DNA of 18,957 bases. Origin: Acidimicrobiia bacterium UBA6912 (GTDB taxonomy: Bacteria > Actinomycetota > Acidimicrobiia > Spongiisociales > UBA5794). Of the stretch, positions 7,511-13,632 are shown piece after piece (position 1 is the stretch's first letter; every line of letters begins with the position of its first letter). Below the pieces are notes generated by a model. The model saw only the letters and a list, made by a program, of their open reading frames with translations. It ran no database searches and was not told where the DNA came from. A program made the translations under genes and the position numbers. Location: the NCBI GenBank assembly GCA_002450985.1, contig DKBA01000221.1, forward strand, positions 7,949 to 26,905, read 5' to 3'.

Positions 7511-8119
7511 TCACGTGCCGGGGCCGCCAGTGGCGGCAAGACCGGCCAGGACGAGAGCGGCGAACTCACCGGAAACCTCGTCGAGGGAGAGCCGCCCGCC
7601 GGGACGGAACCACAGCAAGGTGGAGTTGCACAGTCCGACGATCGCTTTCACGGTGACCCGCACATCGATGTCGCGGCGAAGCTCGCCGCCCTGCACTCCC
7701 GCCCTCACGAGATCGCCCCACAACGCCTCGTACTCCCGGCCCCGCCGATCCACGTGCTCGGCCACCTCGGGGCTGATGTCGCCGAGCCGCTCGAAGTTGA
7801 AGATCGAGTAGATGTCGGCATCCTCCTGGAAGGCCCGGAGGTGGGCCGTGATCGCCGTCCGGATCTTGTCCGTGACAGACGCCTCGCTCGCCAAGACGTC
7901 GCGCAGCGAGGCAACGGCCACTCCCACCCGGCTCTCGACGATGCCGACGAGCAGATCCTCCTTCGACTCGGCGTAGTAGTAGAGCGACCCGGCCTGCATG
8001 TCGAGCGCTGCGGCGATGTCGGCCATGCGCGTGGCGTGGAAGCCCCGCTCGGCGAAGAGCCGGGCGGCGGCGGCGTGGATCTGCTCGACCTTGCGCGCCC
8101 GCTTCTCGGAGACCGTCAT
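7511..8119 (-). CDS. TetR/AcrR family transcriptional regulator (KstR2-like C-terminal domain)
   Basis: A 202-residue one-domain-plus-HTH regulator. The N-terminal TetR DNA-binding region spans about 8-60, with the helix-turn-helix seen in RMADIAAALDMQAGSLYYYAE (31-51). The C-terminal half (DIYSIFNFERLGDISPEVAEH, then EYEALWGDLVRAG and later WFRPGG) resembles ligand-binding domains of KstR2-like repressors, which usually sense acyl-CoA or steroid-derived CoA esters. ATG at 8119 (MTVSEKRARK) starts just before the HTH; the longer frame adds non-family residues. The gene points the same way as, and ends 77 bases before, the carotenoid-oxygenase gene. The palindrome at 7461-7480 is its likely target. 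A CoA thioester of the degraded compound is a reasonable but unproven inducer. No copy of the palindrome precedes tetR itself, so autoregulation is not evident. Confidence 0.9.
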   Translation of the reverse strand: MTVSEKRARKVEQIHAAAARLFAERGFHATRMADIAAALDMQAGSLYYYAESKEDLLVGIVESRVGVAVASLRDVLASEASVTDKIRTAITAHLRAFQEDADIYSIFNFERLGDISPEVAEHVDRRGREYEALWGDLVRAGVQGGELRRDIDVRVTVKAIVGLCNSTLLWFRPGGRLSLDEVSGEFAALVLAGLAATGGPGT

Positions 8120-8150
8120 GGCCCACGATGCTATCGGGCGGACGAGCCGG

Positions 8151-8178
8151 GGCCGCACTCGGGGTCCGAGCTGCGGCC
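8151..8178. terminator. Strong GC-rich hairpin between peptidase and tetR genes
   Basis: GGCCGCA-CTCGG, a three-base GGT loop, CCGAG-C-TGCGGCC: a 12-base-pair stem with one bulged base. It lies about 95 bases beyond the peptidase stop (8273) and 32 bases before the tetR start (8119). No T-tract follows, which is common in high-GC actinobacteria. It could end the peptidase transcript or sit in the tetR 5' region as a regulatory structure. Confidence 0.45.
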
Positions 8179-8272
8179 GCGCCCGGCGGGAAGAACACCA
8201 TCATGTTCACCACGAGCCCCAACCGTCGGCGTTTCGCCCGACTCGTCAGGGGACCCTCCGCCCTCGAGAAAC

Positions 8273-8971
8273 CTACCCCAAGTATGCCGCGGGGAGCTTG
8301 ACCTCGTCCCAGGTGTCGCCTTCGCCGGGCGTCACCCGGTAGGCGGCAGCACCACGATGGGAGGTGATCGCCTGAGGAATGTCGTCGTGGAAGTGGATGG
8401 CGGCGAAGTCATCGCAGGCCAGCCCTGGGGGCAGTGTGCCGTTTGCGATCAGGCGACCGAAAGCAGGACGCCGAGCCGGCTCGCTCGAGTGGTGCGGGGA
8501 GAAGCTGCCTTCGAGGAACCCCAGGCCTGACATTGGATCGGCCGAGTTGACACGGAACGAGTCGGTGGTGAAGGCCTCGAACCAGCAGCAGGCGCCGGCG
8601 CTCAGCCCGGCGAGCACGACCCCGTTCTCCCAGGCGGTACGCAGCGCCGTGTCGACGCCGTGCAGCTTCCAGATCGCCAGCATGTTCACCGTGTTGCCGC
8701 CACCGACATAGACGACGTCCTTGGCGCAGAGGAACGCCACGATGTCGTCGACGTCGGGGTAGAAGAGGCCGAGCACGGACGGCTCGGCCCCGTATGCAGT
8801 GAATGCCGTAGTGAACTTGTCGACGTAGCCGGGAGAGTCACCGGCGGCCGTGGGGACGAAACACACCCGGGGCTTGGGCGAATCCACTAGATCGAGCACG
8901 AACCGATCGAGCAGCGGGTCGTCCATCGAGAAGCCGCCTCCGCCCATCGCCACGATGTGTCGTTCCGCCAC
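8273..8971 (-). CDS. Peptidase S51/PepE family serine hydrolase (alpha-aspartyl dipeptidase-like)
   Basis: A 232-residue cytoplasmic protein of the PepE/cyanophycinase (S51) family, which cleaves Asp-X dipeptides or related substrates. MGGGGFSMDDP and PRVCFVPTAAGDS open the fold. YVGGGNTVNMLAIW (88-101) and GLSAGACCWFE (122-132) follow, with nucleophile Ser124 in G-x-S-A-G. The likely catalytic histidine is His160 or His161 in SPHHSSEP. Length matches PepE (about 230) better than secreted cyanophycinase, and there is no signal peptide. GTG at 8971 is the start at the family N terminus; no clear ribosome site precedes it. It appears to be a single-gene unit, since hairpins occur on both sides. 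The exact peptide substrate cannot be decided from the sequence. Confidence 0.85.
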   Translation of the reverse strand: MAERHIVAMGGGGFSMDDPLLDRFVLDLVDSPKPRVCFVPTAAGDSPGYVDKFTTAFTAYGAEPSVLGLFYPDVDDIVAFLCAKDVVYVGGGNTVNMLAIWKLHGVDTALRTAWENGVVLAGLSAGACCWFEAFTTDSFRVNSADPMSGLGFLEGSFSPHHSSEPARRPAFGRLIANGTLPPGLACDDFAAIHFHDDIPQAITSHRGAAAYRVTPGEGDTWDEVKLPAAYLG

Positions 8972-8974
8972 GCC

Positions 8975-8997
8975 CTGAGGCTACTTAGCAGTCTCAG
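8975..8997. repeat. Imperfect inverted repeat upstream of the peptidase gene
   Basis: CTGAGGCT and AGTCTCAG (one mismatch, tolerated as G-U in RNA) surround a seven-base loop, four bases upstream of the peptidase GTG start. It could fold in the leader and mask the start, act as an operator, or be chance. No clear ribosome-binding site lies here. Confidence 0.3.
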
Positions 8998-9022
8998 CCT
9001 GGCGGACACTCCTCCCGATCCC

Positions 9023-9046
9023 CGCCGATCGCCAGGATGATCGGCG
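9023..9046 (-). terminator. Hairpin just after the cyclase/AAA/TPR gene
   Basis: A perfect eight-base inverted repeat, CGCCGATC and GATCGGCG, with an eight-base loop. It begins six bases beyond the cyclase stop codon (9053-9055). No T-tract follows, but position and stem strength fit a high-GC intrinsic terminator. Confidence 0.5.
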
Positions 9047-9052
9047 CCGCGG

Positions 9053-12000
9053 TCACGCCCCTTCCACGGCCGCCCGCTCGAACGCGGCGACGGCCTGCTC
9101 GACGAGCAACTCGAGGCCGAGGCGTTCCAGCTCTCCGCGCGCCGCTCCGAACCGGCGCTCCGCATCGGGTGCGGCGTGCGCCCGTTCCCATGTCGCCCAG
9201 TCGGCGAGCGCCATCGCCCGCTCACGCTCGAGACCGGCATCGGCGAACACCGCGACGCTCCTGGCGAAGCAGGCACCGGCGTCGAGCATCTCGGCGCCGT
9301 CGGGTGATGGCACCGGGGCGGTACGGCGCGCCGCCACCATGCCGAGGGTGCGCCACGCGTGGCCGGTCTGCTCGGGGTTGCCCGCGGCAACTGCCGTCTC
9401 GAGCGCCTGCCAGGCGTGCCCCATCGCCGCGTCCACATCGCCCAACCCGAGCCGGGCCTCGGCAAGGAACCGGTGGGTCTCCGAGAGGTACTCGGACGCC
9501 CCGGACCGGCCGAACGCGTCGAGCGCCGGGAGCAGGTACTCGACCGCCGTCCGGTGATCGCCGAGACCCACATGGGCGCCGCCGAGGTTGCTCATGCTGA
9601 GCGCCTCCATGTCGTGATCCCCGAGCTCGCGCTGGATGGCCAGCGCTTCCTCGTAGCGAGCGGCGGCCCGGACGTAGTCGCCGCGCATCCTGGCGTGCTC
9701 CCCGAGATTGACGAGCGAGGCGCTCTCGGCCCGGCGATCGCCGCGCTCGCGATCGATGGCGAGACCCTCCTCGAGGTGGGTGATCGCCGCACCATGATCG
9801 CCGAGCGCCGACTCGACGAGGCTCTGCAGGTTCAGCGCCCGGGCAACGGTGCGGCGATCACCGCCGCGCGCGGCGAGCTCCCTCGCCTCATCCACGAAAC
9901 GGAGCGCAGCAGGCAAGTCGCCGAGCCGTAGCGCCGCCCAGCCGGCCGGGAGGAGTGCATCGGCGAGATCGCGAGGTTGCGTCCCCGGGGTGGCGCGCAA
10001 GAGCCGGACGGCCTCCCCCGCAGAGGCGAGCGCATCGTGGTTGGCGCCGCGGCGGCTCTGGACGAACGAGATCCCGGCGAGCGCCCTGGCCTGCGACGTT
10101 GCGTCGCCCGCTTCGGCGGCCACCGCCTCCATCGCCCGGCCCTCGTCGAGCGCCTCGTCGTAGCGGGCCTGGAGCATCAGCACCTCGACCAGCCCATCGT
10201 GCGCCGCCATCTGCCCGCCCAGATCGAGCTCCCCGATGTCGAGGGCGCGGCGGTAGTGGCGGATCGCATCGTCGTTGGCGTACCGCAACCGGGCCTGGTT
10301 GCCGGCCACGACGTACCACCGGCAGCAGTCGGCGGCGCCGGCGAGCTCGTAGTGGCGGGCGATCGTCGCCGCACGGGCGTCGGCGTCTGGTTGTGCGGCG
10401 AGCCAACCCGCGACCGCACCGTGGTACCGCGTGCGAAGCCGTTTCAGGACGCTCTCGTAGGCGACGTCGCGCAACAGCGCGTGCTTGAAGGTGAACTCCC
10501 GCGCCCCGGCGAAGCTCGAACGAGCGTGCTCGAACACGAGCTGCCGCCCCTCGAGCGCGGCGAGATCCCCGGCCACGTCCGTCCCCCCGGCCGCAGGTGG
10601 CGGGTCCGTTGCGCCTCGCGTCTCGAGGACCGCCTGGTCCCAGAACGTGCGCCCCACGACCGATGCCTGCTGGAGGGCGGTACGCTCCCCCGCCGACAAC
10701 CGGTCGAGACGGGCTTGGAGAAGACCGGTGAGGGTCGTTGGGACGCGGAGATCGCCGAGGCGGCCTGCCGCAAACCGCCACTCGGCCGCGCCGGTGTCGA
10801 TCGCCCCATCCTCGATGAGCGTTTCGACGATCTCCTCCACGTAGTAGGGATTCCCGTCGGCGGTGTCGACGATGGTGGTGCGCACGGTGTCGGGCAGGTC
10901 GGCCACGCGAGAGAGCAGCTGCCCGACCAGGGCGCCTGCCGCCGACTCCGGCAGCGGCGTCAGATCCAGGCGCACTGCGTCCGGGATGCTCTCCGCCCAT
11001 CCGGGCCGCTTCTCGTACAAGGCGGGCCGGGCCGTCGCCACGATGGCGAGAGGCGTCGTTGCGCACGCCCGGGCGAGGTGTTCGACGAGGTCGAGCGAGC
11101 CCTGATCCGCCCAATGGAGGTCCTCGAGCAGCATCACTACTCCACGCGCCGGGCTCGAGGCGGTGACGAGCTCCGCCACGGCGCCGAACGCACGGTCTCG
11201 GATCTGGCGTGGATCGGCGAGGATCCCGGTGAGGTGGGTACTCGAGCGCACATCGAGGCCGATGAGGTGGCCTACGAGATGGGCGCGCTCGTAGCCCTGC
11301 GGACCGAACAGCCGGCCAAAGCCCGCCTCGAGCTTGGCGAGCGCCTCGGCTCCGGCGTCGTGCTCTGTGATCTCGAAATGCTGAAACCAGACGTCGCGCA
11401 TCAACCCGTAGGAGACGAGCTCCCGGGGCGGGTCGGCGCGTCCGCGGAGCATGACCGCCTCGAGGTGCTCCGCCCCGAGACGTTCCTCGAGCTCGGCGAG
11501 GAGGCGCGACTTGCCGATGCCCGCCTCGCCGACGACGGTCACCAGGCGCGCTCGCCCGCCTCCCATCGCCCCATCGACGAGATCCCGCAACGCCCCCAGC
11601 TCGGCATCCCGCCCGACCATGGGCGATGCGATGCCGTCGATCCCCCGCATCGGCTGCCGGAACGGCCGGGGGAGCTCACCGGTGACGAGGTAGGTGATGA
11701 GCGGCTCGGTCTTTCCTTTGACGGTGAGCGGCGGCTGAGGTTCCACCCTGAAGAGACCCCGCACGTGCCGGTAGGTGTCGCGGCCGATGAGGACGCCGCC
11801 GACGGGCGCCGCCTGTTCGAGACGAGACGCGACGTTCACCGTGTCGCCCATCGCCGTGAACTCCGCAGTCGTCCCCACGTCGCCCACCAGGACCGGACCG
11901 GTGTTCACGCCCACCCTGACGCCCAGCGCCGCCGTGCCGCCGTTGGGTGGCCTGAACCGCGCCACGGCCTCCTGGATGGCGAGCGCTGCGGTCACCGCCC

Positions 12001-12388
12001 GGATCGGGTCGTCCTCGCGGGCGGCCTCGGCGCCCCAGACCGCCATCACCGCGTCGCCGATGTGCTTGTCGATGCGGCCGTTGGCTGCGGTGATGGCGCC
12101 GTCGATCTCGTGCCACAACGCATCGAACGTGTCGCTCACGTCCTCCGGGTCCATGGTCTCGCTCATCGCGGTCGACCCGGACACATCGGCGAACAACACC
12201 GTCACCTGCGTCCGTCGCTTCCCCGGACGCCCCGGAGCCTCCTCGTCGCCGAGGCGGCCGCGCAGGGCGTCGATGGCCGCGTCGATGACGCTGTCGGGGA
12301 CGACGCCACGCAGCCGCTCCTGCGCGGCGATGGCCTGCTCCAGCTCGGGGCGCCCGGTCACGAGCTCGTCACCGGAGGCCGGGCTCAC
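9053..12388 (-). CDS. Class III adenylate/guanylate cyclase fused to AAA ATPase and TPR domains
   Basis: A 1111-residue cytoplasmic signalling protein. The class III cyclase domain covers about 60-240: VTVLFADVSGST (Asp68), DKHIGDAVMAVWG (Lys108, Asp112) and MGDTVNVASRLEQAA (about 180-194), ending in LTVKGKTEPL. Metal-binding aspartates and the substrate-binding lysine are kept, so an active cyclase is likely. The AAA_16-type ATPase begins near 255 with Walker A GEAGIGKS (287-294) and Walker B VVMLLEDLHWAD (417-428). From about 680 onward the protein is helical with TPR-like units (for example residues following DHGAAITHLEEGLAI). Such proteins resemble cyclase relatives of MalT/LAL regulators but have no DNA-binding domain here. 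No membrane segment is seen. The GTG start at 12388 lacks a good ribosome site; GTG at 12361 is an alternative. It follows the FEGAAAIR-repeat gene by 47 bases. The sensed signal is unknown. Confidence 0.92.
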   Translation of the reverse strand: MSPASGDELVTGRPELEQAIAAQERLRGVVPDSVIDAAIDALRGRLGDEEAPGRPGKRRTQVTVLFADVSGSTAMSETMDPEDVSDTFDALWHEIDGAITAANGRIDKHIGDAVMAVWGAEAAREDDPIRAVTAALAIQEAVARFRPPNGGTAALGVRVGVNTGPVLVGDVGTTAEFTAMGDTVNVASRLEQAAPVGGVLIGRDTYRHVRGLFRVEPQPPLTVKGKTEPLITYLVTGELPRPFRQPMRGIDGIASPMVGRDAELGALRDLVDGAMGGGRARLVTVVGEAGIGKSRLLAELEERLGAEHLEAVMLRGRADPPRELVSYGLMRDVWFQHFEITEHDAGAEALAKLEAGFGRLFGPQGYERAHLVGHLIGLDVRSSTHLTGILADPRQIRDRAFGAVAELVTASSPARGVVMLLEDLHWADQGSLDLVEHLARACATTPLAIVATARPALYEKRPGWAESIPDAVRLDLTPLPESAAGALVGQLLSRVADLPDTVRTTIVDTADGNPYYVEEIVETLIEDGAIDTGAAEWRFAAGRLGDLRVPTTLTGLLQARLDRLSAGERTALQQASVVGRTFWDQAVLETRGATDPPPAAGGTDVAGDLAALEGRQLVFEHARSSFAGAREFTFKHALLRDVAYESVLKRLRTRYHGAVAGWLAAQPDADARAATIARHYELAGAADCCRWYVVAGNQARLRYANDDAIRHYRRALDIGELDLGGQMAAHDGLVEVLMLQARYDEALDEGRAMEAVAAEAGDATSQARALAGISFVQSRRGANHDALASAGEAVRLLRATPGTQPRDLADALLPAGWAALRLGDLPAALRFVDEARELAARGGDRRTVARALNLQSLVESALGDHGAAITHLEEGLAIDRERGDRRAESASLVNLGEHARMRGDYVRAAARYEEALAIQRELGDHDMEALSMSNLGGAHVGLGDHRTAVEYLLPALDAFGRSGASEYLSETHRFLAEARLGLGDVDAAMGHAWQALETAVAAGNPEQTGHAWRTLGMVAARRTAPVPSPDGAEMLDAGACFARSVAVFADAGLERERAMALADWATWERAHAAPDAERRFGAARGELERLGLELLVEQAVAAFERAAVEGA

Positions 12389-12435
12389 CGGGACTGGTCG
12401 TCGGCGCCCCGGCTCCGTGAGCCAGGGCGCTCACC

Positions 12436-12702
12436 TCACTCCGCAGGTTCATCCCGGATGGCGGCGGCACCCTCGAACACGTCCGCATCCGCAGCGGCCG
12501 GCTCCTCGCGGATGGCCGCCGCGCCCTCGAAGCCACCGGTGTCGGCGGTGACGTTCTTGCGAATGGCGGCGGCGCCCTCGAAGTGCTCGCCCTCGGAGAC
12601 GACTGCGCCTCCAGAGGCCATCGCCCGCTGGTTCTTCATCCACATCGCAACGGCACAGGCCAGGCCCACACCGAGGATGATCATCCACAGCCGTTTCCGC
12701 AT
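12436..12702 (-). CDS. Small membrane-anchored protein with three FEGAAAIR repeats (unknown function)
   Basis: An 88-residue protein I do not recognise. MRKR precedes a hydrophobic segment (about 5-22), then KNQR, then a soluble tail of about 60 residues. The tail holds three identical octapeptides FEGAAAIR at 41-48, 58-65 and 76-83, each followed by charged residues (RKN, REEPA, RDEPA). The DNA copies differ at five positions, all third-codon and all silent, so the peptide rather than the DNA appears to be conserved. GAGGAG (12710-12715) sits seven bases before the ATG, making this one of the best ribosome sites in the window. It lies between a lipoprotein and the cyclase/AAA/TPR gene. Possible roles are a membrane-tethered scaffold binding a partner three times, a peptide precursor cut after Arg, or a small envelope regulator; none is shown. 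Membrane orientation is ambiguous because positive charge flanks both sides. Confidence 0.8.
   Translation of the reverse strand: MRKRLWMIILGVGLACAVAMWMKNQRAMASGGAVVSEGEHFEGAAAIRKNVTADTGGFEGAAAIREEPAAADADVFEGAAAIRDEPAE
12454..12582 (-). repeat. Triplicated FEGAAAIR-coding repeat
   Basis: Three 24-base copies lie at 12559-12582, 12508-12531 and 12454-12477, spaced 51 and 54 bases apart, so all stay in frame. Five columns vary among the copies and all are silent. This is a protein repeat within the small membrane protein, not a CRISPR array or transposon end. Confidence 0.85.
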
Positions 12703-12709
12703 GAGGTCT

Positions 12710-12715
12710 CTCCTC
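12710..12715 (-). promoter_or_regulatory. Strong ribosome binding site of the FEGAAAIR gene
   Basis: GAGGAG seven bases upstream of the ATG at 12702. It supports this short gene as really translated and fixes its start. Confidence 0.7.
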
Positions 12716-12750
12716 TCTGGTTACCGACACCGTAGCGATCGGCGACGGGC

Positions 12751-12771
12751 CGCGATGTCACGACCATCGCG
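12751..12771. repeat. Short inverted repeat after the second lipoprotein gene
   Basis: CGCGAT and ATCGCG with a nine-base loop, touching the stop codon of the lipoprotein gene. The six-base stem without a T-tract is a weak terminator candidate; it might attenuate rather than stop transcription into the small repeat gene. Confidence 0.25.
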
Positions 12772-13632
12772 TCACTGCTCGGGCGGCGGGTCGATCTCGA
12801 AGCCTTCGCGCCGGGCCAGGTCGCGCAGCTCACCGAGGTCGTAGAAGCCGACGGCGCTCGCTGCGTCCGCGGCCACGCCATCGGCAACCCTGCCGGTCGC
12901 ATCGAAGTCGTACGTGACGCAGCCGCCCTCGAAGACGAATGACCAGCGCCCGCGGTACATCACCTCGGGAACCACGTCCTCGATCCGGTCGAGGGCGTCG
13001 TCCAACGACAGCCGCATCCCCGGGTCGTCGGAGCCGAGTCGCAGATCGACGGTTCGTTCCTCGACGTCCACCTCGGTGAGGATCATCACGAAGGTGTCGC
13101 CGAAGAAGGCCCGGTTGGCGCGGGCCCGGAGCGACTGGTCGATTTCGTCGTCGATCGTCAACTCGACGCGTCGTCCGTCGATCTCCAGGCTCGGATTGTC
13201 CGCCACCACCGTGCCGGCGTACACGAGGGCGAGCTCGGAGGAAGGGATGAGGGTGACGTGGATTCCAGAGGTGATCGACTGGACGTCCTCGTACTTGGCG
13301 ATGCCCTCGAATGCGCTCGACACCTCCTGCGCGGGGTCGACACCACAGCTCTCCTGGAGCCGGACCGTCAGGAACGTCTGGGCTTGGTGCCCGAAGCGCA
13401 GCTCGGCGAGCCCGTCGCGGGCGGAGAAGGCGACGTCGTCCCAACCCAGCTTGAGCTGTTCGACGCAGGGCCCGAAACGCGCCGTCGGCACCGCCTGTGC
13501 CTCGAGGATGGTCGCCGTGGTGGGGCGCCGCACGACCTCCTCGCATGCCGGGAGCCCGACCCCGTACCCTCCCCCGCAGCCCGTCGCCAGCAGGGACAGT
13601 GCGGTCGCAGCGATGGCGAACCGCAGTCTCAC
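12772..13632 (-). CDS. Predicted lipoprotein, unknown function (286 aa)
   Basis: A 286-residue secreted protein of unknown function. The N terminus has RLRF, a hydrophobic stretch and LLATGCGGG, giving a lipobox-like cleavage site before Cys19. Residue -3 is Ala rather than Leu/Val, so the box is slightly atypical. The mature part has four further cysteines (Cys30, Cys56, Cys96, Cys238) that could form two disulfides outside the cell, and an aromatic segment around 225-243 (MYRGRWSFVFEGG). It appears to be a beta-rich domain of at least 250 residues; I recognise no family. The GTG start at 13632 overlaps the stop of the PAP2-kinase gene (GTGA). Coupled translation suggests the two products work together at the membrane, for instance as an external sensor or partner of the kinase protein. 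Confidence 0.82.
   Translation of the reverse strand: MRLRFAIAATALSLLATGCGGGYGVGLPACEEVVRRPTTATILEAQAVPTARFGPCVEQLKLGWDDVAFSARDGLAELRFGHQAQTFLTVRLQESCGVDPAQEVSSAFEGIAKYEDVQSITSGIHVTLIPSSELALVYAGTVVADNPSLEIDGRRVELTIDDEIDQSLRARANRAFFGDTFVMILTEVDVEERTVDLRLGSDDPGMRLSLDDALDRIEDVVPEVMYRGRWSFVFEGGCVTYDFDATGRVADGVAADAASAVGFYDLGELRDLARREGFEIDPPPEQ

Noticed and set aside
12454..12582. Regularly spaced repeats that might suggest a short CRISPR array
   Set aside because: Copies are 24 bases, differ only at codon third positions, and stay in frame inside one small protein with a strong ribosome site.
9977..12844. 955-residue plus-strand open frame
   Set aside because: It lies antisense to the clear cyclase/AAA/TPR gene, has no recognisable domain and shows the Arg/Gly/His-rich make-up of high-GC shadow frames.
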